DNA of 64,000 nucleotides from Caulobacter sp. FWC26. GTDB lineage: Bacteria > Pseudomonadota > Alphaproteobacteria > Caulobacterales > Caulobacteraceae. Location of the stretch: the NCBI RefSeq assembly GCF_002742645.2, contig NZ_CP033875.1, positions 2,892,001 to 2,956,000 of the forward strand, in the 5' to 3' direction. The notes beneath the pieces are model-generated. The model searched no databases, was not told where the DNA came from, and saw only the letters and a program-made list of their open reading frames with translations. Both the position numbers and the translations under genes were made by a program. How positions within the stretch are numbered: the stretch's first letter is position 1; each line of letters begins with the position of its first letter. Positions 54,315 through 63,111 of the stretch are shown here, one piece after another.

Positions 54315-55544
54315 ATGCCCTTCGACACCCCCTCTTCAGACGCGAACGAACGCGTGGCCTTACCGGCGCCCGTCGTCCGACGCCTGGCAGGCTCGGAGCT
54401 GATCGCGCGCGGTTCGGTAAACGTCATCAGCATCAAGGCCATCCGCGCCTGGGCCGGCGAATGGTGGAGCCAGAAGCGCACCGACGTCTGGACCTATGTC
54501 GAGCGCAAGCTGAACGACCATCTGGACCGCCAGGACCTGCGCGCGCGGATTTCCGACAGCGAGTTTCTGATCGCGACGAACAACGATCAGGGTCTGGCGG
54601 CCCAGGCGACCAGCGTGAAGATCCTCGAGGACGTGCTGACGCATCTGTTGGGCGCGGCTTCGGTGATGGACCTTGGCGTTCGCTCGGTGATCGGCGTCGA
54701 GGACGGCGCGGCCGTATGCCGGCCGATCGATCCGATGGTGATCCTGGCGGCCCGCGCGCGGCGCGACTCCGCCCGCTCGCCGGTCCGCATCGCCATCGAA
54801 CCCAGCGACGAGGCCCGACGTACTCCCGTGGCCTTCACCACCGCCGGCGGCGCGGCGCTCCGGGTGGATTTTACGCTGGAACACGTCGTCAGCCTGAGAC
54901 GGAGCATCACCACGGCCGTGCGCATCGAACCGATGGTGACCCATCTGGCCAGTGGTCGGCAGGCCTCGGCGCGAGCATTGACCAAGCTTTCGGACCGGGA
55001 CGTCGCCTTCATCGACGAGTCGACGCTGAAATATGCCAGCGTGTTCGCCCGCGCCGCCCAAGGGCCGAACACGCCTGAACTCATCCTGCCGGCCTCGTTC
55101 CGTACGCTCGGCACTCAACGCGGCCGCGACCTATTGACCGGAACGGCGGGCCTGTCGCTGAGCCTGCTGCGCGGCGGGGTGATGATCGAACTGGTCGACG
55201 TGACGCGCGGCACGCCGGCGGGACGTTTGCTGGAGGTGGTCGGACTGCTGCGCGCCCTGACGCGCGGGGTCATCGCACGCGTGCCTCCCGACAAGGAGGC
55301 GCTGCGCGTGCTGCGTGACGCTCGCCTGGCGGGACTGGCGCTCGATGCATCGGACCTTTCGGGCGAGGCGTCGAAGATCGCGATGGACATCATGACCTTT
55401 GGTCGGGACGCCCAGGGTCTGGCCGCCATGACCATTCTGCAGGGGCTGCCGGCCGAGGGGTATTTCGCCGCCGCCGACACGGCCGGACTGACCCACGCGT
55501 CCTTGCGGGCGACCTATCCGCTCGCCCGGCAGGCGGCCGCTTAA
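54315..55544 (+). CDS. Unrecognised protein, possible degenerate GGDEF-EAL-like architecture
   Basis: A 409-aa protein without signal peptide or membrane segments. Residues about 75-110 (DSEFLIATNNDQGLAAQATS followed by VKILEDVLTHLLG) recall the second half of a GGDEF domain, and residues about 280-345 (VMIELVDVTRGTPAGRLLEV, then RVLRDARLAGLALDASDL) recall an EAL domain. Catalytic GGDEF and EAL motifs are absent, so if related it is a non-catalytic relative. The resemblance is by eye only. It is otherwise unknown, well-coded, and starts at ATG 54315. Its stop overlaps that of the convergent lipoprotein gene (TTAA). Confidence 0.75.
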   Translation: MPFDTPSSDANERVALPAPVVRRLAGSELIARGSVNVISIKAIRAWAGEWWSQKRTDVWTYVERKLNDHLDRQDLRARISDSEFLIATNNDQGLAAQATSVKILEDVLTHLLGAASVMDLGVRSVIGVEDGAAVCRPIDPMVILAARARRDSARSPVRIAIEPSDEARRTPVAFTTAGGAALRVDFTLEHVVSLRRSITTAVRIEPMVTHLASGRQASARALTKLSDRDVAFIDESTLKYASVFARAAQGPNTPELILPASFRTLGTQRGRDLLTGTAGLSLSLLRGGVMIELVDVTRGTPAGRLLEVVGLLRALTRGVIARVPPDKEALRVLRDARLAGLALDASDLSGEASKIAMDIMTFGRDAQGLAAMTILQGLPAEGYFAAADTAGLTHASLRATYPLARQAAA

Positions 55545-56050
55545 ACGCTAGCGCGCCCGTAGCCGACCACCTTGACGATCTCTCGCGCGTCGTAGGCGTC
55601 ACGGTCGCGCGGTGTCGGTCCTTTGCCGAACACCACCTCGATCGAGCGTGCAAAGGCGGGTCCTGGACCGAGGTCGAAGCTCGTGCCCACGCCGACCCCA
55701 AAGCCGGTGCGTCGGCCAAAGCTGGCGGAACCACCGCCGACGGAGAGGCGCGGGCCTGATCCCGCGCCGCTGACGACAGTGGAACGGTCGGCGATCCGGA
55801 ACCAGTCGTAGCCGTCACGCAAAGCCAACTCGGCGGCGCGCAGCAGCGCGTAGTCAGCGACCTGAGCTTCCGGAGCGCCGGGCCCACCCTGGAAGGTGAC
55901 CCGGTAACGCCCGGCCTCCAGGCGATACTCGGAATAGCCCATCGCGGTCGGCGCGCCCTGGGCCGCGCGATAGACCGTGGGGGCGGTCGCGCAGGCGGTG
56001 AGCAGCAAGGCGGCCAAGCCGGCAGCGATCAGGGGTGTGGCGGTTTTCAT
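55541..56050 (-). CDS. Small lipoprotein, CC0125/CC1285-like
   Basis: A 169-aa exported protein with a lipobox LLLTACATAP at residues 15-24, so lipidated at Cys20. The mature part has GYSEYRLEAGRYRVTFQGG and YALLRAAELALRDGYDWFRI, which fit the family of Caulobacterales lipoproteins named CC0125/CC1285, then a Gly/Ser-rich stretch and a beta-rich end. No function is known. ATG 56050 is preferred to one six codons earlier because it gives a compact signal. It lies 14 bp after the next RluA-type gene. Confidence 0.8.
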   Translation of the reverse strand: MKTATPLIAAGLAALLLTACATAPTVYRAAQGAPTAMGYSEYRLEAGRYRVTFQGGPGAPEAQVADYALLRAAELALRDGYDWFRIADRSTVVSGAGSGPRLSVGGGSASFGRRTGFGVGVGTSFDLGPGPAFARSIEVVFGKGPTPRDRDAYDAREIVKVVGYGRASV

Positions 56051-56064
56051 CACGGTTGGCCCTT

Positions 56065-56874
56065 TCAAGCCTGCTCAACGGTCGCCGGGGCCGGCTGTTC
56101 CGGAACAGGCAGGTCCAGAGCTTCGAGCATCGTGGTGAAATCGGTCGGAAGCGGTGCCAGGATCTTGCGTTCGCCACCCAGCGGATGCGGGAAGCTCAAG
56201 CTTGCGGCGTGCAGCATCAGGCGCGGGGCGGCGAACCCGCCCAGCATCAGCGCGCCGCCATATCGGCTATCGCCGGCCAGGGGGCGGCCTATGGAGGCCA
56301 TATGAACGCGCAATTGGTGCATCCGGCCCGTGTCCGGCGACAGCTCGACCAGCGCCGCCAAACTGTTGTGCGCCAGGGTGCGATAGCGGCTGCGCGCGGT
56401 CTCGGCGTCCGGATGGTTGGGGTCGCAGACGCGCATATAGGCCTCGCGCCCGATCGACTCGCGACGCAGCGGACTGTCGATCATGCCGCCCTTGGGTTCG
56501 GGCGCGCCGGCGACGATGGCCAGATAGCTCTTGCGAAAGCGCTTGGCCTCCAGCGCCTTGCCCAGCATCGCCGCCGCCGGCTTGGTCTTGGCCGTCAGGA
56601 TCACGCCCGAGGTGTCGCGGTCCAGACGATGAACCAGCTTGGGCCGAGGCCTGTTGGGTCGCGCGAACGCCCACAGCAGGTCGTCCAGCGTATGCGCCTT
56701 GATCCGTCCGCCCTGGCTGGACAGGCCCGCCGGCTTGTTGAGCACGATGATCGTCTCGTCCTCGTACAGCACCCAGGATCGCGCTGCAGCGATCTCGTCC
56801 GGTGTCAGGGCGATGGGCGTCTCTGAGGCCTTGGGCTTGGCGACGCCGGGCGGACGACGGTGAGGCTTGTTCAT
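56065..56874 (-). CDS. RluA-family pseudouridine synthase without S4 domain
   Basis: A 269-aa pseudouridine synthase. The catalytic Asp is in KLVHRLDRDTSGVILTAKT near residue 83; VLNKPAGLSSQGGRIKAHT near residue 44 and DTGRMHQLRVHMASIGRP near residue 182 complete the RluA-type core. Unlike the 52776-53771 enzyme it lacks an N-terminal S4 domain, having only a basic 25-residue leader. RNA target unknown (23S rRNA or tRNA). It overlaps the upstream membrane-protein gene by 4 bp (ATGA). Confidence 0.88.
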   Translation of the reverse strand: MNKPHRRPPGVAKPKASETPIALTPDEIAAARSWVLYEDETIIVLNKPAGLSSQGGRIKAHTLDDLLWAFARPNRPRPKLVHRLDRDTSGVILTAKTKPAAAMLGKALEAKRFRKSYLAIVAGAPEPKGGMIDSPLRRESIGREAYMRVCDPNHPDAETARSRYRTLAHNSLAALVELSPDTGRMHQLRVHMASIGRPLAGDSRYGGALMLGGFAAPRLMLHAASLSFPHPLGGERKILAPLPTDFTTMLEALDLPVPEQPAPATVEQA

Positions 56875-57272
56875 GACGCCCCCCTACCGAAATGACGCGA
56901 GAGAATGAAAGCCCCAATCGTAGCGACCAGTGTCGCCGGCCCCGTGAAAACCAGCAACGACCCCATAACGTCTTCACGCCACCACGGCATGGGCTCACTG
57001 AACATCATGTCCAAAGCGGTGTTGCAGAAGGCCTCGCCATAAAGGAACGCCGCCACCGCCAAGCCCGAGATGGCGGCGGAGACGACGGGGCGTCCCGGAA
57101 AGGCCTGAGCTGTCAGCACGATGCCGGTCGCCACCGAAAGAACGGCCAAGGGGAGCAGCAATTCCCGAACCTCGCGCGGAGGCGATCCCATAGCGCCGCC
57201 CTGAGCCGCGAAGGTCAGGAGCGTCAGCAGAATAAGCCCGACCGCGAGATATTGGCTCCTTAGCGCCTTCAC
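56871..57272 (-). CDS. Small four-helix membrane protein, unknown
   Basis: A 133-aa protein with four predicted membrane helices (about 8-28, 38-55, 60-80 and 105-128). No family recognised. It overlaps rarA upstream and the pseudouridine synthase downstream by 4 bp each, so it is part of one transcript from rarA onwards. Confidence 0.7.
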   Translation of the reverse strand: MKALRSQYLAVGLILLTLLTFAAQGGAMGSPPREVRELLLPLAVLSVATGIVLTAQAFPGRPVVSAAISGLAVAAFLYGEAFCNTALDMMFSEPMPWWREDVMGSLLVFTGPATLVATIGAFILSRHFGRGAS

Positions 57273-58570
57273 TTGCCGCCCCTCCGCCTTTGACTCCAGG
57301 CCTCGAGACGCTCGCGCACCTTGGCCTCGGCGCCGATCGGCTTGGGCTCGTAGAAGCGCCGGCGCTCCATCCCGTCGGGGAAGTAGTTCTGGCCCGACAC
57401 GCCGCCTTCCACATCGTGGTCATAGGCATAGCCGTCGCCATAGCCGAGCGACTTCATCAGCTTGGTTGGGGCGTTCAGGATATGAGCCGGCGGCGTCAGG
57501 CTGCCGGTTTCTTTCGCGGCCCGGCGTGCGGCCTTGTAGGCGGTGTAGACGGCGTTGGACTTGGGCGCGCTGGCCATGTGGACCACCGCCTGGGCCAGGG
57601 CCAGTTCGCCCTCGGGCGAACCGAGAAAGTCGTAAGCGTCCTTGGCCGCCGTAGTCAGCAGCAACGACAGCGGATCGGCCGCGCCGATATCCTCGGACGC
57701 CATGCGCACCAGGCGGCGGGCGATGAACAGCGGGTCCTCACCGCCCTCCAGCATCCGCGCCAGCCAGTACAGCGCTGCATCCGGGTCGCTGCCGCGCACC
57801 GACTTATGCAGGGCCGAGATGAGGTTGTAGTGCTCCTCGCGGTCCTTGTCGTAGGCGGGGCGACGCTTTTGCAGAAACTGGCCCAGTTGCGTCGGGTTCA
57901 GCGGGCTGTCGGTCCCGATCGAGAATAAGGTCTCGGCCAGGGTCAGCAGATAGCGGCCATCGCCGTCGGCCATGGCCACCAGGGCCGAGCGCGCCTCGGC
58001 GTCGACCGGCAACGGGCGGCTTTCGGCCGCTTCGGCGCGCTGCAGCAGAAGCTCCAGCGACTCCTCGGTCAGGCGCTTGAGCACAAAGACCTGGCAGCGC
58101 GACAGCAAAGCGCCGTTCAGCTCGAAGGACGGGTTCTCGGTCGTGGCCCCCACCAGGGTGACGATCCCCTCCTCGACGAACGGCAGAAAGCCGTCCTGCT
58201 GGGCGCGGTTGAAGCGGTGGATCTCGTCGACGAACAGCAGGGTCGACTGTCCCGCCATGCGCCGGGCGCGGGCCTGTTCGAACGCCTTCTTCAAGTCAGC
58301 GACACCCGAGAACACCGCCGAAATCTGCATGAACTCATAGCCGCCGGCCTTGGCCAACAGGCGGGCGATCGTGGTCTTGCCTGTGCCGGGCGGTCCCCAC
58401 AGGATCATCGAGGCTAGGCGATGCGCCGCCGCCATCCGGCCGATCGGCCCTTCAGGGCCCAGCAGATGCTGTTGGCCCACGACCTCATCCAGGCTCTGCG
58501 GCCTCAGGCGATCAGCCAAGGGTGATGGCGCATGGGGTGTCAAGCCGGCGGCCTGGAAGAGATCGGACAT
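57269..58570 (-). CDS. rarA: Replication-associated recombination protein A (RarA/MgsA)
   Basis: A 433-aa AAA+ ATPase related to clamp loaders, acting at stalled forks. PLADRLRPQSLDEVVGQQHL is the typical start, ILWGPPGTGKTTIARLLAK near residue 56 is Walker A, LLFVDEIHRFNRAQQDGFLP near residue 115 Walker B, and GATTENPSFELNGALLSRCQ near residue 142 the sensor 1 and arginine-finger region. The C-terminal tetramerisation domain is complete (YDHDVEGGVSGQNYFPDGM). First of a run of overlapping genes rarA - membrane protein - pseudouridine synthase. Confidence 0.95.
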   Translation of the reverse strand: MSDLFQAAGLTPHAPSPLADRLRPQSLDEVVGQQHLLGPEGPIGRMAAAHRLASMILWGPPGTGKTTIARLLAKAGGYEFMQISAVFSGVADLKKAFEQARARRMAGQSTLLFVDEIHRFNRAQQDGFLPFVEEGIVTLVGATTENPSFELNGALLSRCQVFVLKRLTEESLELLLQRAEAAESRPLPVDAEARSALVAMADGDGRYLLTLAETLFSIGTDSPLNPTQLGQFLQKRRPAYDKDREEHYNLISALHKSVRGSDPDAALYWLARMLEGGEDPLFIARRLVRMASEDIGAADPLSLLLTTAAKDAYDFLGSPEGELALAQAVVHMASAPKSNAVYTAYKAARRAAKETGSLTPPAHILNAPTKLMKSLGYGDGYAYDHDVEGGVSGQNYFPDGMERRRFYEPKPIGAEAKVRERLEAWSQRRRGGK

Positions 58571-58584
58571 TCGACTCTTCTAGA

Positions 58585-58662
58585 GCGTGGCAGGCGAAAG
58601 TGTGAGCAGTTTCGCCGCCCGCCACGCCTCAACAAGGGGCCGTTCATCAGGAGATGAACGGC
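58585..58662. terminator. Two hairpins between the DegP-like gene and rarA
   Basis: An interrupted stem GCGTGGC-A-GGCGAAA (58585-58599) with TTTCGCC (58610-58616) and GCCACGC (58621-58627), and a perfect 10-bp stem GCCGTTCATC / GATGAACGGC with an AGGA loop (58639-58662). Placed after the protease gene on the minus strand; likely its terminator and/or a transcript boundary. Confidence 0.5.
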
Positions 58663-58682
58663 TGCAGCGGGCGGCTCCAAAC

Positions 58683-60101
58683 CTAGAACTGCGCCTGGAC
58701 CAGTTGCCCGCCGCGCTCGATGGTGATGCTCCAGCGGCCCGCCCGGCCGGCGATCGCCGAAGCGAGATCAGCCACCGTATTGATCTGGCGACCATTGACG
58801 CTACGCACGAAATCGCCCGGACGCATCCAGTTGCCCGCATAACCAGGGCCGATCTTGGTGACCAAGGCGCCGCGACCGACGAAGGGATCGACGCCCAGGT
58901 CCTGGGCAACGGCCGGCGAGAGGTTCATCACCGTGGCGCCGTTGAAGGGGTTGTTGCCGCTGAGGGTGCGCTCGTCACGGGCCGGCGTTTCCGGCGCAGC
59001 GTCGGCGCGGACGGTGATGGTCTGCTCGCGGTCGCCCCGGCGGATCTGCATCGGCACGCGATCGCCGACCTTGTGGGTGCCGATGGCGAAGGCGCCGCCG
59101 CCTTCGTCGTTCACAGGCTGGCCGTCGATCGACAGGATGACGTCGCCTTCCCTCAGGCCCGCGCGCTCGGCCGACGAGCCCGGATAGACCTGCGCCACCA
59201 GCACGCCGCGCGGAGCGGCCATGCCCAAGCTCTTGGCGATGTCGGCTGTAACGGTCTGGCCTTTCACGCCCAGCCAGGGGCGCACGATGCTGTGGCCGCC
59301 GCCCAGGGCGGCGTTGACCACCTGGCGCACCACGCGGGCCGGGATGGCGAAGCCCACGCCCGACGACGAGCCAGAGCGCGAGATGATGAAGGTGTTGATG
59401 CCGACGAGGTCGCCGTCCATGTCGACCAGCGGACCGCCCGAGTTGCCAGGATTGATCGCGGCGTCGGTCTGGATGTAGCTGCCGAAATCCGCGGCGCCGA
59501 CGTCCGTCCGCGCCAGCGCCGAGACGATGCCGTTGGTGACGGTCTGGCCGACGCCGAAGGGGTTGCCCATCGCCAGGACGAGATCGCCGACTTCCAGCTG
59601 CTCCTGGTCGTCGATGGCCATTACCGGCAGCTTCTCGCCCTTTGTGTCGATCTTCAAGACCGCGAGGTCAGCGCGCGGATCGTCCAGCAGCACCACGGCC
59701 GGAAACTCGCGCCGGTCGGCCAGCTGGACCGTGATATCGCTCATCCCGTCGATGTTGTGATGGTTGGTGATGATCACGCCGTCGGCGCGGACGATCGCGC
59801 CCGAGCCCAGCGACCCCTGCACCTGCGCGCCGCCTTGGCCGCCGCCCATGAAGAAATCCCAGAACGGGTCGACGCGACGCTGGACCACCCGGCGGCTTTT
59901 GACATTGACCACGGCCGGAGCGGTCTTCTTCACGATCGGCGAGAAGGACTGCTTCATCGTCGCCGCATCCGCCGGAACCCGTCGGGTCGGCTGAGGCATG
60001 TCCGGGATAGCCTGCGCGTTGGACTGGCCGGTCGGGTTCGAACAGGCCGTCAGCAGGACGAAGACGGGCAGCAGGGCGCGAAGCTTGCGCATGTTGGTCA
60101 A
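58683..60101 (-). CDS. DegP/HtrA-like serine protease, lipoprotein
   Basis: A 472-aa trypsin-like protease with two PDZ domains. The start is TTG 60101, chosen for AGGAG five bases upstream; ATG 60092 is alternative. LLPVFVLLTACSN is a lipobox, so the enzyme is membrane-tethered in the periplasm. Catalytic triad: His in IITNHHNIDG near residue 112, Asp in DPRADLAVLKID near residue 142, Ser in AAINPGNSGGPLVDMDGD near residue 215. PDZ1 follows near 285-365 and PDZ2 near 385-465. It degrades or chaperones misfolded envelope proteins by family. The lipoprotein form is less common than soluble DegP. Confidence 0.92.
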   Translation of the reverse strand: MTNMRKLRALLPVFVLLTACSNPTGQSNAQAIPDMPQPTRRVPADAATMKQSFSPIVKKTAPAVVNVKSRRVVQRRVDPFWDFFMGGGQGGAQVQGSLGSGAIVRADGVIITNHHNIDGMSDITVQLADRREFPAVVLLDDPRADLAVLKIDTKGEKLPVMAIDDQEQLEVGDLVLAMGNPFGVGQTVTNGIVSALARTDVGAADFGSYIQTDAAINPGNSGGPLVDMDGDLVGINTFIISRSGSSSGVGFAIPARVVRQVVNAALGGGHSIVRPWLGVKGQTVTADIAKSLGMAAPRGVLVAQVYPGSSAERAGLREGDVILSIDGQPVNDEGGGAFAIGTHKVGDRVPMQIRRGDREQTITVRADAAPETPARDERTLSGNNPFNGATVMNLSPAVAQDLGVDPFVGRGALVTKIGPGYAGNWMRPGDFVRSVNGRQINTVADLASAIAGRAGRWSITIERGGQLVQAQF

Positions 60102-60192
60102 GGTGACTCCTAGCGTTTCTCCCTGAACTCAGCCGAGCTTTCGGGCGAGTCTAAGGCGACGAAAGGTCGAGGTTTGGCCATCACCAAAGCCG

Positions 60193-61443
60193 TCAGGCCG
60201 CCTGGGGTTCCGGCGCTGGGGCAGGCTTGGCCTTGGCATAAGCTAGGATGGTCGCCGCCAGCATCAAGGCCGCCGCGATCAGGATCGGCAGACCGGGGAT
60301 GTGCAGCGTCGCGTCATGCCGAACCGCGAAGGCGAACGGGATCAGGAACAGCGGCGGACCGATGATCGAGGCGATGCCCATCATGGCCGCGTTCGCGCCT
60401 TGCAGCTGGCCCTGCTCGTTGGGCCCGACACGGCGGGTCATCAGGCCTTGCAAGCCGGGTTGGATCAGGCCCGAGAAGGTGAAGATCGGCAGTCCGGCCA
60501 GATACAGCAGCCCAGTCGGCGCGAAGGCGTAGATCGAGAAACCCAAAAAGCCGGCGAACAGGCCGATCATCAGCACGCCGCGCTCGCCGAACCGCTTGAC
60601 CGCCGGACCGACGACGAAAGCCTGAATCAGGATGCTGGCGATGCCGCTGGCCATCAACGTCAGGCCGATCGTCTGCGGGCTCCAGCCATAGCGGAAGCCC
60701 ATGTACAGAACGAAGACGCTGGGCAGCACGTTGTGCGCCAGCTGGAACAGGAAGCCCACGCCCGCCAGGCCCATCAGACCCGGATGGTGTCGCAGCAGCT
60801 GCAGCGAGCCGACCGGATTGGCCTTCTTCCAGTCGAACCGCGGTTGGCGCCGCTCGGGCGGCAGCGACTCGGGCAGGACGAAGAAGCCGTACAACCAGTT
60901 GGTCAGGGCCAGGGCCGCGCACACCAGGAACGGCGCCCGGTGATCGAATTCCCAGAGCCAGCCGCCAAGGGCGGGACCGAAGGTGAAGCCGATGCCGAAC
61001 GCCGCGCCCATCAGGCCAAAGCCCTTGGCGCGGTTCTCCGGCGTGGTGACATCGGCGACATAGGCGCTGGCCGTCGAGAAGCTGGCGGCCGTCATGCCGT
61101 TAAAGATCCGGCCGATGAACAGCCACCAGAGGTTCGGCGCGAAGGCCATGAACAGGAAGTCGACGCCAAGGCCGAAGATCGAGGTCAGGATCACCGGTCG
61201 GCGGCCGAAGCGGTCCGACATCAGGCCCAGGATCGGCGAGCAGAAGAACTGCATCACACCCCAGGTCGTGGCGAACAGCACGTTCCAGTCTGCGGCAGAG
61301 GCGGTGTCGCCGCCGCCAAACGCCTTCACCAGGTTCGGCAGCACCGGGATCATCACGCCGAGGGACAGAACGTCCAGGATCGCGGTGACGAAGATAAAGC
61401 CCAGGGCGGCCTGACGCCGCCCGCCCGTGATCGTGGTGTTCAT
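60193..61443 (-). CDS. MFS drug-efflux-like transporter (TCR/Tet type)
   Basis: A 416-aa, 12-helix MFS protein of the drug:H+ antiporter-1 group resembling tetracycline efflux pumps. FIFVTAILDVLSLGVMIPVL in helix 1, GVMQFFCSPILGLMSDRFGRR (motif A) before helix 3, and GLMGAAFGIGFTFGPALGG (motif C) in helix 5 identify it. ATG 61443 overlaps the SRPBCC gene stop by 4 bp. It is the last gene of a five-gene run with VOC, YjbR, ArsR and SRPBCC proteins; substrate not inferable. Confidence 0.88.
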   Translation of the reverse strand: MNTTITGGRRQAALGFIFVTAILDVLSLGVMIPVLPNLVKAFGGGDTASAADWNVLFATTWGVMQFFCSPILGLMSDRFGRRPVILTSIFGLGVDFLFMAFAPNLWWLFIGRIFNGMTAASFSTASAYVADVTTPENRAKGFGLMGAAFGIGFTFGPALGGWLWEFDHRAPFLVCAALALTNWLYGFFVLPESLPPERRQPRFDWKKANPVGSLQLLRHHPGLMGLAGVGFLFQLAHNVLPSVFVLYMGFRYGWSPQTIGLTLMASGIASILIQAFVVGPAVKRFGERGVLMIGLFAGFLGFSIYAFAPTGLLYLAGLPIFTFSGLIQPGLQGLMTRRVGPNEQGQLQGANAAMMGIASIIGPPLFLIPFAFAVRHDATLHIPGLPILIAAALMLAATILAYAKAKPAPAPEPQAA

Positions 61444-61934
61444 GACCGCCCCTTGTCGCCCGCCCCTAGGTGGACGCTGTTCGCCCGCGCCGCAAGCCCG
61501 GCGAGAAGGTCGCGCCACCATTCGCCGTGTCGCGCCAGAAACACCGTGTTTGGAAAGCCGTGCCGCGCCACATGAGGGCCAGGAACGCTGTCCCAGCCAC
61601 GATGCTCGACAGTGACGCGGGTCTCGTCGCCAACCGCGTCGAAGCGGACCTCGACCTCGGTGTTCATGTCCGGCGCGAAAGCGGCCTGCCGCCAGCCGAA
61701 CACCAGCCGCTCGCCGCGCTCCCAGACGCTGACGGCGCCGACCTCAAAGACCTTGCCGTTGGGCAGGCGCTCAACCAGACGGCCGTTCTCGAACGCCATC
61801 ACGCCGGGTGAGCGTGGCGTGAACGAGAACAGGGTGTTGGGTCGCCACCAAAGCCCGATGTCGTCGACAAAGGAGTCGAACACCACCTCGGGCGGCGCTG
61901 CGATGCGCAGGGAGACCAGAATCCGCGAGCTCAC
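61440..61934 (-). CDS. SRPBCC (AHSA1-like) protein
   Basis: A 164-aa START-like fold protein: IAAPPEVVFDSFVDDIGLWW at the N-terminus, VWERGERLVFGWRQAAF near residue 70 and DETRVTVEHRGWDSVP near residue 105. Such proteins often bind hydrophobic ligands and are commonly paired with ArsR regulators, as here. Overlaps the ArsR-type gene by 4 bp and the MFS gene by 4 bp. Confidence 0.9.
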   Translation of the reverse strand: MSSRILVSLRIAAPPEVVFDSFVDDIGLWWRPNTLFSFTPRSPGVMAFENGRLVERLPNGKVFEVGAVSVWERGERLVFGWRQAAFAPDMNTEVEVRFDAVGDETRVTVEHRGWDSVPGPHVARHGFPNTVFLARHGEWWRDLLAGLAARANSVHLGAGDKGRS

Positions 61935-62260
61935 GAGCGCTTGGCCTCCACATGGTTCTTGAGCGCCGAGAGCTGATCGGCCCAGTGATTTTCGGCCGCC
62001 TCAAGCCAGGCCTTCAGCTCGGCCATAGGCCCAGGCCTCAGTCGATACAGCCGCACCCGGGCGTCGAACTCGGGGTGGCTCTCCTCCACCAGGCCCGACT
62101 GACGCAGGGCCCGTAGATGACGGCTCATGGCGGGCGCGCTGAGACCCAGGCTGTCGGCCAGCTCTCCCGCCCGCCGCGGTCGCTCGCGCAGCAGATCCAC
62201 CGCGCGCCGGCGATGCGGGTCGGCCAGGGCGGCCAGGGTGCGATCTAGCGCGTCGCTCAT
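61931..62260 (-). CDS. ArsR-family HTH regulator, SRPBCC-associated
   Basis: A 109-aa winged-helix protein: LAALADPHRRRAVDLLRERP, then LADSLGLSAPAMSRHLRALR (recognition helix) and the wing. No Cys at all, so it is not a thiol metal sensor; this is the ArsR subgroup that accompanies SRPBCC genes. It overlaps both neighbours by 4 bp and probably controls its own operon, perhaps from the dyad at 63065-63080. Confidence 0.9.
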   Translation of the reverse strand: MSDALDRTLAALADPHRRRAVDLLRERPRRAGELADSLGLSAPAMSRHLRALRQSGLVEESHPEFDARVRLYRLRPGPMAELKAWLEAAENHWADQLSALKNHVEAKRS

Positions 62261-62592
62261 GGCGCGGCGTCCAGCAACGTCTTCGGCGCGACGTTGCGCC
62301 AGGCGTCGAGCAAGGCCCCGCGCGCCGTCGCCTCATCGCACGCCGACAGACGCAACCGCGTCGCCCCGCCCCTTCCCCAGCCGCCTGGCACGGGAACAAA
62401 CACGTCAGGCAAGGCCGCGACCCGCGCCTCCTGCTGGTCGGGCGTCAGCTTGACCATGGCCCAGGCCGCATCCGGATTGCCCAGGGTCGCGAAGATCTTC
62501 CCGCACCGGAAGTCGACCGTGCCCATATGCGACGACTCGACCGCCCGAGGCAGGGCCAGGGCCAGGCGCCGGAAATCGTCCGGCGAGATCAA
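62257..62592 (-). CDS. MmcQ/YjbR family protein
   Basis: A 111-aa protein of the YjbR (DUF419, MmcQ) family with a double-wing DNA-binding-like fold. FRRLALALPRAVESSHMGTV at the N-terminus, FRCGKIFATLGNPDAAWAMV near residue 28 and WRNVAPKTLL at the end are typical. No biochemical function is established. Overlaps both neighbours by 4 bp. Confidence 0.88.
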   Translation of the reverse strand: MISPDDFRRLALALPRAVESSHMGTVDFRCGKIFATLGNPDAAWAMVKLTPDQQEARVAALPDVFVPVPGGWGRGGATRLRLSACDEATARGALLDAWRNVAPKTLLDAAP

Positions 62593-63044
62593 GGCTTGCC
62601 GACCGTGATCTTAAGGCCGCTGCGCGTCTCCATCTCATCCATCGAGACTACCTCGACATCGGCCGAGACCGTCCAGAGATGGCCCTCCAAGTCGCGACAG
62701 CGATAGGTGCGCGCGCCGTAAAACTGGGTTTCCGGAGCCTGGAGAATCTCCGCGCCGGCGTCTGCGGCCCGTCGGCAATGAGCGTCGACGTCGCCGTCGA
62801 TATAGATGTGCACCGTCTGAGTGACCTTGCCGCCCATCGAGGCCGGGCTGGCATGGGCGGGGCTCCATTCGCCGCCGACCATCAGGCGCGAGGCGCCGTG
62901 GGTCATCTCGGCGTGGGCGACGCTGGAGTCCTCGCCTTCGATCAGAAAAGTCAGCTCGAAACCGAAGGCGGCTTCCAGCCAGGCCAGAGCCGCCTTCGGA
63001 TCACGGTAAGTGACAGCCGAAACCAGGCCGGGGGAATTGGACAT
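62589..63044 (-). CDS. VOC-family (glyoxalase-like) protein
   Basis: A 151-aa vicinal-oxygen-chelate fold protein: VTYRDPKAALAWLEAAFGFE at the N-terminus, VAHAEMTHGASRLMVGGEW near residue 42, VHIYIDGDVDAHCRRAADAG near residue 78 and FYGARTYRCRDLEGHLWTVS near residue 108. It is like the PhnB/bleomycin-resistance subgroup in which the product binds or modifies small molecules. First gene of the five-gene run. Confidence 0.88.
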   Translation of the reverse strand: MSNSPGLVSAVTYRDPKAALAWLEAAFGFELTFLIEGEDSSVAHAEMTHGASRLMVGGEWSPAHASPASMGGKVTQTVHIYIDGDVDAHCRRAADAGAEILQAPETQFYGARTYRCRDLEGHLWTVSADVEVVSMDEMETRSGLKITVGKP

Positions 63045-63064
63045 GCGCCACTCCTTCTGAATAG

Positions 63065-63080
63065 GCGTAATATTTAACGC
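63065..63080. promoter_or_regulatory. AT-rich dyad upstream of the VOC-YjbR-ArsR operon
   Basis: GCGTAATATTTAACGC has complementary GCGT / ACGC ends around an AT-rich core, 21 bp before the first gene of the operon. A likely promoter/operator region for the operon's own ArsR-type regulator. Confidence 0.4.
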
Positions 63081-63111
63081 ATATCGAAACTATATCCGCA
63101 AGCCACCGCGC

